A program made the translations under genes and the position numbers. Positions 46,101 through 49,020 of a stretch of 64,000 nt of DNA are shown here, one piece after another; the first letter of the stretch is position 1; the number at the start of each line of letters is the position of its first letter. The notes beneath the pieces were generated by a model. The model did not search any database and had not been told where the DNA came from. It saw only the letters and a program-made list of their open reading frames with translations. Source of the DNA: Rhyacichthys aspro (lineage: Eukaryota > Chordata > Actinopteri > Gobiiformes > Rhyacichthyidae); assembly GCA_036850595.1 (NCBI GenBank), contig CM072153.1, positions 18,990,169 through 19,054,168 of the forward strand, in the 5' to 3' direction.

Positions 46101-48390
46101 AGCTGGAGGTGATTGCAAAGGTTAGATCCACAGTAACACATTTTCATTTACAAAATACTGTTGTTGAATGAAATCATTGTAAAAAAATGACCTCCTTTTG
46201 CAAGTCCCACTTTTTGTCCATATTATTAACACAGTGGTGGAGTATTCAGACACACAGGGGTGCAGTGTTTTCCAAAGTCTCCACTCTATTCTTTGATGTG
46301 GAAATAATTGGGTCAGTCATATTTCATAAAAACACAAAGGAGTTGTTACTTGTCCTCTTTTCTGCCAAACTGAGTCCAACTTCCACATTTACATCTGTTC
46401 GAGTTCCTTTAGAACACTGTCTTCTGTCTTCTCCGACTCCCAGCCACTTTATTTTCAGTAGTTTTAGTATTTTTTTCTGTCTTATGTTTAGATTCATCTC
46501 TGTTCTGGCTCAAAGGGAATTAAAAACTCAAATATGTGTCTTTTGCACTGACTAAACCTGACATAGTTTCGCTTGAACTACATTTGCGGATGCTTAGATT
46601 ACACTGCATACAGCTTAGCTAAAGGCCAACACTTTGACTTTTGTTGTTTTAAGCCGACACAGTTGATACAGATCAGATGAAGCTCTTTGTATCCAGGTGT
46701 TGTGTCTGTCCGGGACAGTGGTGTGTGGTCAGGCTGTGGAAGTGGGTCATGATGGAAGGTGACCGGGCCGGGCAGAAATGGCAGCAGGCCACACAGATGG
46801 GAGCGAGGAGAGAGTTTATGTCCTACAGGAGGAAACACTACAACGCTGCAGAGACATGCTGCTGTTGTTGGCCCAATTAAGATTTTTTTTGCTTGTCATG
46901 CAGTAATTCCAGTTGTAGTCTACAGTTTGTACACATATATCTGAATTCATTATTTTATCAAAGACTTCTGAAATAAACTCATTATCTAGAGATTTCCAAA
47001 CATTCTTTAATCTCTTAAGAACTAAAAATTCTGACCATCAGAAAGACAATATTGTGCATAGGACCCCCATTTGCTCATTAACAGCCCTGTAATGCATCTA
47101 GTGCCACACAGAAAAGAAGCAGTGCCCTGTGACCATCTCCAAACCATATTTTACATGTTTTGCAAGTTTAGTGAAAGACACCAGAGCATCTAAAGGGAAA
47201 CCCACACAGAAATACACCCCACCAGACCCTGACAGGATCAAGGTCAGACCTGGCTGTGGGGCAGTAAAGCTAATCATCTTGACACCTTGTTGTCACATGT
47301 GCATGAAGACTTCAGAAGTCTGGATTGGATGCTTTCTTCCAACACTTTTAACAGGTATAGACCATTGTTCACCTATTTCTATCCAGTCTCACAGGTGATA
47401 CTTTCCTTCTACAGGCTCATAATGTTCTAAATGATATGTTTAAGTGACAGTTACAACCAGCTACAAGCACAGTACAGCTAAAAACTTAATTTACATAACG
47501 TTTAGTAGCATTAGCAGCTTTATCAACTATCACCTTTGCATTTACCAACAGCTATTTCCCACAACCACAATTTCTCATTATTAGAATTTATATCTAGAAT
47601 ATATTCCTTGACCTTGATTAGGGGCTTTTCAGTTTGATTAATTGGCGGGAAACCACAGCCTGAGGACTTGTTTGGTTCACAGTACACTCTGGGACTTTGC
47701 TGCAGCTGTGGACATTGAATTGTTAACGTGTTTTAGGTTTGTCCCAATTAACTCAACCGTTAAATTATAATTAGGTCATTCTGGATGTACAGTGGACAGC
47801 TTCAGGTAACATTTAAGGAAATATTTAAATATGTAGCCACTGCAATTATGTCAGGCCCTAGTGACCTTTGACCATGACCCATTCATATATAAAACTATAT
47901 AAACACATGTTACTGGTCATTGTCATAGCAGCAGAGAGACTTGTTTTGCAAAATATTAGGTCATCATTAGTTGTAAACAGAGAGCAACCATTTTGGAAAG
48001 ATTATTTCAACAAGTCAGATGAGTAAAGCAAACAGAATTATTCTCTAGCATAAAGCCATCATTAAAAAGAGGTAATTTTGAGTCTAACCTTATAGTAACA
48101 TTAATAAATAACTTCACACCAACCAATCACACATGTGTAAAATGAAACTTTGGACAATTTGAAGGCCACGTGGATGCAGTATTTATCTCCTGTACGTCTC
48201 TTTAGCAGCTGTAACACATATCAGGATGTGTGGGTCATAAGGTGAGGAAGAACAACACCAAGCAGATATTCTAAAGCAGTAAACTTACGTCTCTGGAGGG
48301 ATCTTCATCTGAGCTTGAGCTGCTAACCATAAACATAAAAATCCCAGAATGGTTAGGAGCATCCTGACTCCTCGTGTCTTTCTCTCCATG
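1091..48390 (-). CDS. cacna2d4: Voltage-gated calcium channel auxiliary subunit alpha-2/delta-4, 38 exons (whole gene)
   Basis: The spliced product is about 1,087 residues; mammalian alpha-2/delta-4 is a little over 1,100. Family role: a GPI-anchored extracellular subunit that promotes trafficking and gating of CaV1/CaV2 channels, with alpha-2/delta-4 concentrated at photoreceptor synapses. Seen here, with approximate residues: signal peptide (1-25), helical N-terminal region (35-175), VWA domain (about 245-430) with MIDAS motif DISGS near 255-259, Cache-like region (about 450-810), Cys-rich C-terminal part and a hydrophobic GPI tail (1055-1087). All exon phases agree from exon 2 to the stop. 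The assignment to subunit 4 rather than 3 rests on remembered similarity across many exons and on the nested lrtm2 gene. Oddities are an AT-AC intron 36, an 18-nt exon 14, and no in-frame ATG in exon 1. Which teleost duplicate this is cannot be told. Confidence 0.93.
1193..2259 (-). other. cacna2d4 intron 37
   Basis: AT-rich intron holding the homopolymer block. No gene seen otherwise. Confidence 0.85.
1808..2042. repeat. Homopolymer block (runs of G, A, T and C)
   Basis: Long runs of single bases follow each other with little else. The block is bracketed by the direct repeat CTCTAGATTG (1798-1807 and 2043-2052). Open frames across it are artefacts. It may be a mis-assembled low-complexity tract. 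Confidence 0.85.
2260..2342 (-). CDS. cacna2d4: cacna2d4 exon 37
   Basis: 83 nt. Reads (Y)NATVKCNRMKSQKVRRRPE then SCHAYHPK. RRRPESCHxxHP is a hallmark of alpha-2/delta-3 and -4. The acceptor dinucleotide is AC, not AG. Donor GTCAGA. Confidence 0.96.
2343..2628 (-). other. cacna2d4: cacna2d4 intron 36: U12-type AT-AC intron
   Basis: This 286-bp intron starts ATATCCTT and ends AC. It has a branch-point match ATCCTTAAC at 2353-2361, whose branch A lies 11 nt before the acceptor end. Consensus for the minor spliceosome is ATATCCTT at the donor and TTCCTTAAC at the branch, so the match is 8/8 and 8/9. Flanking exons join in frame across it to give EIK-Y-NATVKC, matching paralogues. Confidence 0.93.
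2629..2744 (-). CDS. cacna2d4: cacna2d4 exon 36, ending at an AT-AC donor
   Basis: 116 nt. Reads MFVVQQIPDSNLILVVTQAD, then CDCSRQYGTITLQPKEIK. FVVQQIP is conserved in alpha-2/delta-3 and -4. Acceptor CTGCAG. The donor is ATATCCTT, the U12-type consensus, directly after the first base of a Tyr codon. Reading on instead gives seven unrelated codons and a stop. Confidence 0.95.
2793..3212 (+). mobile_element. hAT-like non-autonomous element, copy A
   Basis: A 420-bp segment from CAGGCTTCCCACGGGTGCTT to GTAAGAACCCTG, so both ends begin CAGG on their own strands. It is rich in GTGCTTGAAA words and has no coding capacity. It lies in intron 35 and matches the reverse complement of 37501-37807. Confidence 0.6.
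3275..3392 (-). CDS. cacna2d4: cacna2d4 exon 35
   Basis: 118 nt. Contains VEAYIPCETSYPGFMYDYSV then REANSLIKCGRCQ. The PCxTxYPxF and CGxC blocks are conserved Cys positions near the C-terminus. Acceptor TTTAAG, donor GTACGA. Confidence 0.94.
3890..3990 (+). mobile_element. LINE-like 3' tail
   Basis: Ends GTGGGATCAATAAAGTCTAATCTAATCTCA: a conserved-looking end followed by short tandem CTAAT units, as in fish L2/Rex-type retroposons. It stops about 20 bases from the exon 34 donor. Confidence 0.4.
4011..4066 (-). CDS. cacna2d4: cacna2d4 exon 34
   Basis: 56 nt. Reads FLLDFNFCGLWHSDYFVD. WHSD matches the alpha-2/delta-3 type sequence. Acceptor TCCCAG, donor GTAAGA. A LINE-like repeat tail begins about 20 bases beyond the donor. 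Confidence 0.9.
4067..4428 (-). other. cacna2d4 intron 33
   Basis: 362 bp, AT-rich. Nothing recognisable. Confidence 0.85.
4429..4481 (-). CDS. cacna2d4: cacna2d4 exon 33
   Basis: 53 nt. Reads PFYGIVALIRWFFSNAL, a hydrophobic stretch that aligns with the family's segment after the DYQAMC block. Acceptor TCTACAG, donor GTAAGT. It ends two bases into a Met codon. Confidence 0.88.
4565..4697 (+). mobile_element. Lead-in segment of the minisatellite-bearing element, locus 1
   Basis: Contains ATGTCCAAAGTCAGGCTCACGGGCC and then GTGGCCCTCAGC. Related segments precede loci 2 and 4. The 'gtccaaa...gcgggcc' start resembles ends of vertebrate hAT-type elements, but the family is not certain. Confidence 0.45.
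4698..5160 (+). repeat. 21-bp minisatellite, locus 1 (about 20 units)
   Basis: Tandem units close to AAACCTGTTCAAATCCAACTA fill most of intron 32. Upstream is a GTGGCCCTCAGC segment; downstream is AATAAAATCAGA, both shared with locus 2. Because 21 is a multiple of three, the array stays open in several frames on both strands. Confidence 0.93.
5227..5302 (-). CDS. cacna2d4: cacna2d4 exon 32
   Basis: 76 nt. Reads VTLFDYQAMCKNSHHHVSSA then RPLLS. DYQAMCK is a hallmark of alpha-2/delta-3 and -4, and the His run matches subunit 4. Acceptor TTTGCAG, donor GTAAGT. Confidence 0.95.
5576..5646 (-). CDS. cacna2d4: cacna2d4 exon 31
   Basis: 71 nt. Reads VGRFFGEVDGSVMASLLKMG then MYK. The GRFFGE block is conserved in the family. 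Acceptor TTTCAG, donor GTATGA. It ends two bases into a Lys codon. Confidence 0.94.
5647..11750 (-). other. cacna2d4 intron 30
   Basis: 6.1 kb without a gene. The stretches 6230-6640 and 10620-11100 are less AT-rich and look like conserved non-coding DNA by composition. Short open frames such as 8023-8337 have no family resemblance. Confidence 0.8.
9560..9590 (+). repeat. AAT trinucleotide microsatellite
   Basis: Imperfect AATAATAATGATAATAATAATA in intron 30. Confidence 0.7.
11751..11813 (-). CDS. cacna2d4: cacna2d4 exon 30
   Basis: 63 nt, 21 codons: DLSCFLVDNNGFVVLSKDRE then E. The VDNNGFxxxS block is conserved in the family. Acceptor TCTTTAG, donor GTAGGT. Confidence 0.95.
11895..11939 (-). 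CDS. cacna2d4: cacna2d4 exon 29
   Basis: 45 nt, 15 codons: CSNIEGVCPLSCESA, with three cysteines as in the family. Acceptor TTTCCAG, donor GTAAGT. Confidence 0.92.
12610..12825 (+). mobile_element. Possible retroposon 3' end
   Basis: Ends AATAAAGGCTTTCTGATTCTGATT, a short tandem tail typical of fish LINE/SINE 3' ends. The upstream boundary is unclear. Intron 28. Confidence 0.3.
13965..14205 (+). repeat. 21-bp minisatellite, locus 2
   Basis: About 11 diverged units of the same 21-bp motif in intron 28. It is preceded by ACAGGGTGAG...GTGGCCCTCAGC and followed by AATAAAATCAGAGGAGAC, as at locus 1. Confidence 0.9.
14901..14962 (-). CDS. cacna2d4: cacna2d4 exon 28
   Basis: 62 nt. Reads AIGVQMTLDLLEKRFWAVAK and Q, matching the family block IGVQMKLEFxxRKFW. 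Acceptor TTTTTAG, donor GTGACC. It joins exon 27 in phase across about 17.5 kb. Confidence 0.95.
15325..15815 (+). repeat. 21-bp minisatellite, locus 3
   Basis: About 23 units of the same motif in intron 27, about 360 bp from exon 28. Many units carry CTGTTCAAATCCAACTAAAA. The flanking element is not obvious here. Confidence 0.92.
20415..20430 (+). promoter_or_regulatory. CTCF-like motif
   Basis: CCACTAGGGGGACACT resembles the CTCF core. It lies in intron 27, about 8 kb upstream of lrtm2 coding sequence. Confidence 0.35.
28215..28331 (+). CDS. lrtm2: lrtm2 exon with start codon (5' UTR to 28288, CDS from 28289)
   Basis: A TTCTGCAG acceptor precedes 28215 and donor GTGAGT follows 28331, so this is an internal exon and a further non-coding exon must lie upstream. 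The first ATG in the correct frame is at 28289 (MKIMYYGQNHLECL); an in-frame ATG at 28298 is the alternative. An earlier ATG at 28278 is followed at once by TGA. It joins exon 2 in phase to place the hydrophobic signal segment near residue 17. Confidence 0.75.
28289..30387 (+). CDS. lrtm2: Leucine-rich repeat and transmembrane protein LRTM2 (whole gene, 3 coding exons)
   Basis: Spliced exons (28289-28331, 28914-29597, 29903-30387) give 403 residues; mammalian LRTM2 is about 370. Order: signal peptide (about 1-35), LRR N-cap CPGVCSC (36-42), leucine-rich repeats (about 60-215), LRR C-cap NPWVCDC...MFNYC (about 220-273), low-complexity stalk, and one transmembrane helix IIAGVVCGTVCVMMVVAATYG (321-343), with a cytoplasmic tail of about 60 residues. 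FKHWMEW and YASLMA next to the membrane match LRTM2 rather than LRTM1 from memory. The partner and exact role of the protein are poorly known; it is presumed a type I surface protein of neurons. It lies on the strand opposite cacna2d4, inside intron 27, as in mammals. Confidence 0.93.
28914..29597 (+). CDS. lrtm2: lrtm2 main LRR exon
   Basis: 684 nt between TTTTCTAG and GTGAGC. It holds the signal-peptide core, LRR N-cap, all repeats and the first half of the LRR C-cap, ending FKHWMEWLIYR. Repeat consensus LxxLxLSxNxL is clear at LELLDLSHNHF, LLWLNLSGNYL, LRWLDLSSNGL and LAWLSLAGNRL. The repeat between YLGDR and FRGL has lost the consensus. Confidence 0.95.
29903..30387 (+). CDS. lrtm2: lrtm2 last coding exon: LRR C-cap, transmembrane helix, tail
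   Basis: 485 nt from acceptor TTTTAATAG to TGA at 30385. Contains the end of the C-cap (GRDIRTIPAEMFNYC), a Pro/Cys stalk, VSVRRAHGTQ, the membrane helix and an acidic tail ending GYRISSF. It joins the previous exon in phase 1. Confidence 0.95.
30388..32476 (+). other. lrtm2 3' UTR and rest of cacna2d4 intron 27
   Basis: Probable lrtm2 3' UTR to about 31.68 kb, then AT-rich intron up to exon 27. No other gene seen. Confidence 0.6.
31661..31666 (+). terminator. lrtm2: Candidate poly(A) signal for lrtm2
   Basis: AATAAA on the plus strand about 1.27 kb after the lrtm2 stop, the first clear match. No cDNA evidence. Confidence 0.3.
32477..32545 (-). CDS. cacna2d4: cacna2d4 exon 27
   Basis: 69 nt. 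Reads GVKYIVATTSVTVSAEGKTA then MAG. Acceptor CCTCCAG, donor GTGAGT. The following intron is the long one that houses lrtm2. Confidence 0.92.
32808..32929 (-). CDS. cacna2d4: cacna2d4 exon 26
   Basis: 122 nt. Begins RFLTPADKDHLFTIDHFPLW and goes on YRLAVENIPGRFFYYPVNDK. The HFPLWYR block is conserved in the family. Acceptor TCATAG, donor GTCGGG. Confidence 0.94.
33040..33132 (-). CDS. cacna2d4: cacna2d4 exon 25
   Basis: 93 nt. Contains EPGMETAFLGTRSGLMRLAR then YTGVENRVA. FLGTR is conserved in the family. Acceptor TTTTCAG, donor GTAAGA. Confidence 0.94.
33133..33592 (-). other. cacna2d4 intron 24
   Basis: 460 bp, AT-rich. Nothing recognisable. Confidence 0.85.
33593..33683 (-). CDS. cacna2d4: cacna2d4 exon 24
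   Basis: 91 nt. Contains QQTLFDAVVTAPLEAYWNAL, a strongly conserved family block, then MLND. Acceptor CCTGCAG, donor GTGAAG. Confidence 0.95.
33775..33872 (-). CDS. cacna2d4: cacna2d4 exon 23
   Basis: 98 nt. Contains TYCETDIDPDHRKYSQLQAA and ends LLGKEPDLE. DIDPDHRK is near-identical to the remembered mammalian subunit 4 and differs from subunit 3. Acceptor CCTTAG, donor GTGAGT. Confidence 0.95.
34130..34405 (+). repeat. 21-bp minisatellite, locus 4
   Basis: About 13 units in intron 22. It is preceded at about 34012-34080 by a segment with GGCCAAATGCGGCCCTTTGC, similar to the lead-in at locus 1. Confidence 0.9.
34578..34623 (-). CDS. cacna2d4: cacna2d4 exon 22
   Basis: 46 nt. Reads GLHDLTSPDLFIASD and ends two bases into a Trp codon. 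Acceptor TGTACAG, donor GTACGT. Confidence 0.93.
34707..34774 (-). CDS. cacna2d4: cacna2d4 exon 21
   Basis: 68 nt. Begins FGMVLTQGHGKLMFMGN and ends VSVEE, with an NVS sequon. Acceptor TGTGCAG, donor GTATGC. Confidence 0.94.
34808..34824 (-). promoter_or_regulatory. CTCF-like motif
   Basis: On the minus strand TGTCCACTAGAGGGCAC, a close match to the CTCF core, in intron 20. Confidence 0.38.
34888..34949 (-). CDS. cacna2d4: cacna2d4 exon 20
   Basis: 62 nt. Reads KRPLYLVNDYFYTNIDETPF and ends two bases into a Ser codon. Acceptor CCAACAG, donor GTAAGT. Confidence 0.94.
35072..35143 (-). CDS. cacna2d4: cacna2d4 exon 19
   Basis: 72 nt, 24 codons. Begins LRTAMVRGETDGLTLNVR and ends ASLDKG. Acceptor CTTTCAG? 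reads as a short CAG site after CTTT; donor GTGAGA. Confidence 0.93.
35286..35372 (-). CDS. cacna2d4: cacna2d4 exon 18
   Basis: 87 nt, 29 codons. Begins YKDGKKLKPKPNYNSVDLSE and continues VEWEDNDEL. Acceptor CTCTCAG, donor GTAATT. Confidence 0.95.
35373..36359 (-). other. cacna2d4 intron 17
   Basis: 987 bp, AT-rich. No gene or clear repeat seen. Confidence 0.85.
36360..36434 (-). CDS. cacna2d4: cacna2d4 exon 17
   Basis: 75 nt, 25 codons. Reads LGPHGYAFLITNNGYILAHP then DLRPL, a Cache-domain signature. Acceptor CTTTCAG, donor GTGAGT. Confidence 0.96.
36435..36910 (-). other. cacna2d4 intron 16
   Basis: 476 bp, AT-rich. Nothing recognisable. Confidence 0.85.
36911..36991 (-). CDS. cacna2d4: cacna2d4 exon 16
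   Basis: 81 nt, 27 codons. Begins LSHGILLGVVGTDIPLQEVM and ends KLAPRYM. Cache-like domain core. Acceptor TTTCCAG, donor GTGAGA. Confidence 0.95.
37079..37156 (-). CDS. cacna2d4: cacna2d4 exon 15
   Basis: 78 nt, 26 codons. Reads LFNTKAQSLLLMTSVAMPVF then SKKKET. The block VAMPVFSK is strongly conserved in alpha-2/delta-3 and -4. Acceptor CTCTTAG, donor GTCAGT. Confidence 0.94.
37309..37326 (-). CDS. cacna2d4: cacna2d4 exon 14, 18-nt candidate microexon
   Basis: An 18-nt block encoding LPNTKE between acceptor GTAACAG and donor GTAAAA. Both neighbouring exon edges are phase 0, so it can be included or skipped without changing frame. It resembles the start of exon 15 (LFNTKA). The alpha-2/delta-3 and -4 paralogues are variable in length here. 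It is inferred from splice signals and similarity only. Confidence 0.65.
37501..37807 (-). mobile_element. hAT-like non-autonomous element, copy B (truncated, inverted)
   Basis: It begins CAGGGTTCTTACACC and runs to GAAAACACTAG. On the minus strand it follows copy A through AATTCTGATTGT, GTGCTTGAAAAACAT and GTAAGAACCCTG. The second terminus is missing. It lies in intron 13. Confidence 0.6.
37884..38017 (-). CDS. cacna2d4: cacna2d4 exon 13
   Basis: 134 nt. Reads YYTHISTLADVQENVMEYLH, then [20 protein letters not shown], then MDTV. This is the end of the VWA domain and the start of the Cache region. Acceptor TTTTCAG, donor GTGAGT, phase 0 out. Confidence 0.96.
38018..38511 (-). other. cacna2d4 intron 12
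   Basis: 494 bp. Nothing recognisable. Confidence 0.85.
38512..38590 (-). CDS. cacna2d4: cacna2d4 exon 12, VWA domain
   Basis: 79 nt. Reads VRVFTYLIGREMTFAQNTKW then IACNNK. Acceptor TGTCCAG, donor GTTAGC. Ends one base into the Gly codon completed by exon 13. Confidence 0.95.
38591..38926 (-). other. cacna2d4 intron 11
   Basis: 336 bp. Nothing recognisable. Confidence 0.85.
38927..39040 (-). CDS. cacna2d4: cacna2d4 exon 11, VWA domain
   Basis: 114 nt, 38 codons. Contains GSMCNQAIMLITDGAMEDFE, the conserved VWA strand with the TDG motif, then EFNWPDRR. Acceptor GTTCAG, donor GTAAGA. Confidence 0.96.
39129..39218 (-). CDS. cacna2d4: cacna2d4 exon 10, VWA domain
   Basis: 90 nt, 30 codons. 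Begins HFKLLVEELHVKGEAKIN and ends AFKILNE. Acceptor CTTTCAG, donor GTTTGT. Confidence 0.95.
39219..39679 (-). other. cacna2d4 intron 9
   Basis: 461 bp. Nothing recognisable. Confidence 0.85.
39680..39754 (-). CDS. cacna2d4: cacna2d4 exon 9, VWA domain
   Basis: 75 nt, 25 codons. Begins YTDYVRYVEPCFKGTLVQ and ends ADLDNRE. Phase 0 at both ends. Acceptor TGTGCAG, donor GTAACA. Confidence 0.95.
39755..40276 (-). other. cacna2d4 intron 8
   Basis: 522 bp, AT-rich. Nothing recognisable. Confidence 0.85.
40277..40427 (-). CDS. cacna2d4: cacna2d4 exon 8, VWA domain with MIDAS
   Basis: 151 nt. Carries YIQAATSPKDIIIMV followed by DISGSMKG. DISGS is an intact DxSxS metal-ion-dependent adhesion site, which family work shows is needed for channel trafficking. 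The exon goes on through the first VWA helix to FVNIIA. Acceptor GTTCAG, donor GTAAGA. Confidence 0.97.
40428..41424 (-). other. cacna2d4 intron 7
   Basis: 997 bp. The part 40640-40960 is GC-richer and resembles conserved non-coding DNA by composition only. No gene seen. Confidence 0.8.
41425..41485 (-). CDS. cacna2d4: cacna2d4 exon 7
   Basis: 61 nt. Reads GIKWTPDSNGVAAFDCRNRN, leading into the VWA domain. Acceptor TTGCAG, donor GTGAGT. Ends two bases into the Trp codon completed by exon 8. Confidence 0.94.
41674..41933. mobile_element. Short MITE with TTAA-flanked terminal inverted repeats
   Basis: The ends GCTTAAAAGCGCATTGTG and (reverse strand) GCTTAAAGGAGCATTGTG match at 16 of 18 positions. 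Each contains TTAA at the boundary, as in piggyBac-type insertions. The 260-bp interior has no open frame. It lies in intron 6. Confidence 0.5.
41969..42100 (-). CDS. cacna2d4: cacna2d4 exon 6
   Basis: 132 nt. Contains [20 protein letters not shown], the strongly conserved block just before the VWA domain. Acceptor TTTTCAG, donor GTGAGA. Phase 1 in, phase 1 out. Confidence 0.95.
42282..42304 (+). repeat. AAATAAAG-type microsatellite
   Basis: Three to four tandem units of the hexamer ATAAAG in intron 5. Confidence 0.7.
42464..42626 (-). CDS. cacna2d4: cacna2d4 exon 5
   Basis: 163 nt, 54 codons plus one base, the length I recall for this segment in the mammalian protein. Begins FDYYNSMMINSADEDGNY and ends IQIPTNVYNK. 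Acceptor GTCTCAG, donor GTCAGA. Confidence 0.93.
42809..42868 (-). CDS. cacna2d4: cacna2d4 exon 4
   Basis: 60 nt. Reads RLAESAEDSDLYHEFNATLE, with one N-glycosylation sequon (NAT). Acceptor CCTCAG, donor GTTGGT. Phase 0 at both ends. Confidence 0.92.
43008..43124 (-). CDS. cacna2d4: cacna2d4 exon 3
   Basis: 117 nt, 39 codons. Begins KLKDVESIIKIVEMEG and ends MLGSKMKSVK. Flanked by a pyrimidine-rich TTTTAG acceptor and a GTACGT donor. Part of the N-terminal helical region. Confidence 0.92.
43125..44854 (-). other. cacna2d4 intron 2
   Basis: 1.7 kb, AT-rich, with a short CACACAAA run near 44035. No gene seen. Confidence 0.85.
44855..44936 (-). CDS. cacna2d4: cacna2d4 exon 2
   Basis: 82 nt. 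Begins VQQWASVF and ends KHSGSLLLQK, matching the family block after the signal peptide. Acceptor TTTCAG, donor GTAAAT. Phase 2 in, phase 0 out. Confidence 0.92.
44937..48288 (-). other. cacna2d4 intron 1
   Basis: 3.35 kb. Short open frames, for example 46187-46555, show no family resemblance. No gene seen. Confidence 0.8.
48289..48390 (-). CDS. cacna2d4: cacna2d4 exon 1 (signal peptide; start unresolved)
   Basis: The frame fixed by exon 2 reads LLTILGFLCLWLAAQAQMK then IPPET, a typical signal peptide followed by the mature N-terminus. The donor is GTAAGT just below 48289 and the exon ends in phase 2. The two upstream ATGs (48390 and 48363) are in a frame that is off by one base: one extra base, at 48360, lies between the second ATG and the first signal-peptide codon. 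In the signal-peptide frame there is no ATG back to an upstream TGA. The true start may lie in another exon, or one base may be wrong. Confidence 0.7.
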
Positions 48391-48839
48391 CTGCTTCTCC
48401 AAAAGTTAAATGCTCAAAACTTTCCTGAACTGATCAAGAAGTTCATGAACAGTTTGTAAACGGTTTCCGCATGTTTGCTAGATCATAACTTTGAGAAATG
48501 TGTCCACTGTTTTCTGACCATGACTGCGCTTGGTCATATTTGCTGAAATCTGTCCTGCTGCAGGCATGTCCTCAATTTCCAAAAGCTCTTTAGAGTTGAA
48601 TATCATCCATGTTGTTAAAGACTGCAGGTTAAAAGACACAAAACAATGATCTCCTCGGGCGAATAAAGCGGTGACAAAAGTTTCCTCGTCTGCTCCAGGT
48701 TTATCCAAGTTTTCCCAGATACATCCAGCATGTTTCCCGTAACAGCAGAAGCAAAAAGTTGGTTAATTTCTGCAGACATTTAGGAGTGACAGAACCTGGC
48801 AGTCTGCAACAGATTTTTCAGCCGCTTGCTTCCCCTGTC

Positions 48840-49020
48840 GCCCAATTTGCAACATAATCCACTTGGATTAAAAACCGCTCTTGCCCATGCAGTGAGGCAG
48901 GGAAACAGGGGAGCGGGCGGGGAGGGGTGGGATTGGAGCAGAGGATTGGGCGAGGGCTGTGTTTTATCTAAGAGGATTAGAGCAATTTCTGGAGACAGGC
49001 TCTTCTCCGACCAATGAGAG
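48840..49020 (-). promoter_or_regulatory. cacna2d4: Candidate cacna2d4 promoter with CRX/OTX-type, GC-box and CCAAT motifs
   Basis: About 0.5 kb upstream of exon 1 there is TAATCC at 48855-48860, GGATTA at 48865-48870 and 48974-48979, a GC box (GGGCGGGG, 48915-48922), and CCAAT on the gene strand at 48932-48936 and 48945-48949. CRX and OTX2 bind TAATCC and drive photoreceptor genes, which fits alpha-2/delta-4. The transcription start is unknown. Confidence 0.4.

Noticed and set aside
48289..48390. Reading exon 1 from the ATG at 48390 straight through
   Set aside because: This frame gives no signal peptide and does not join exon 2 in the frame required by the conserved protein.
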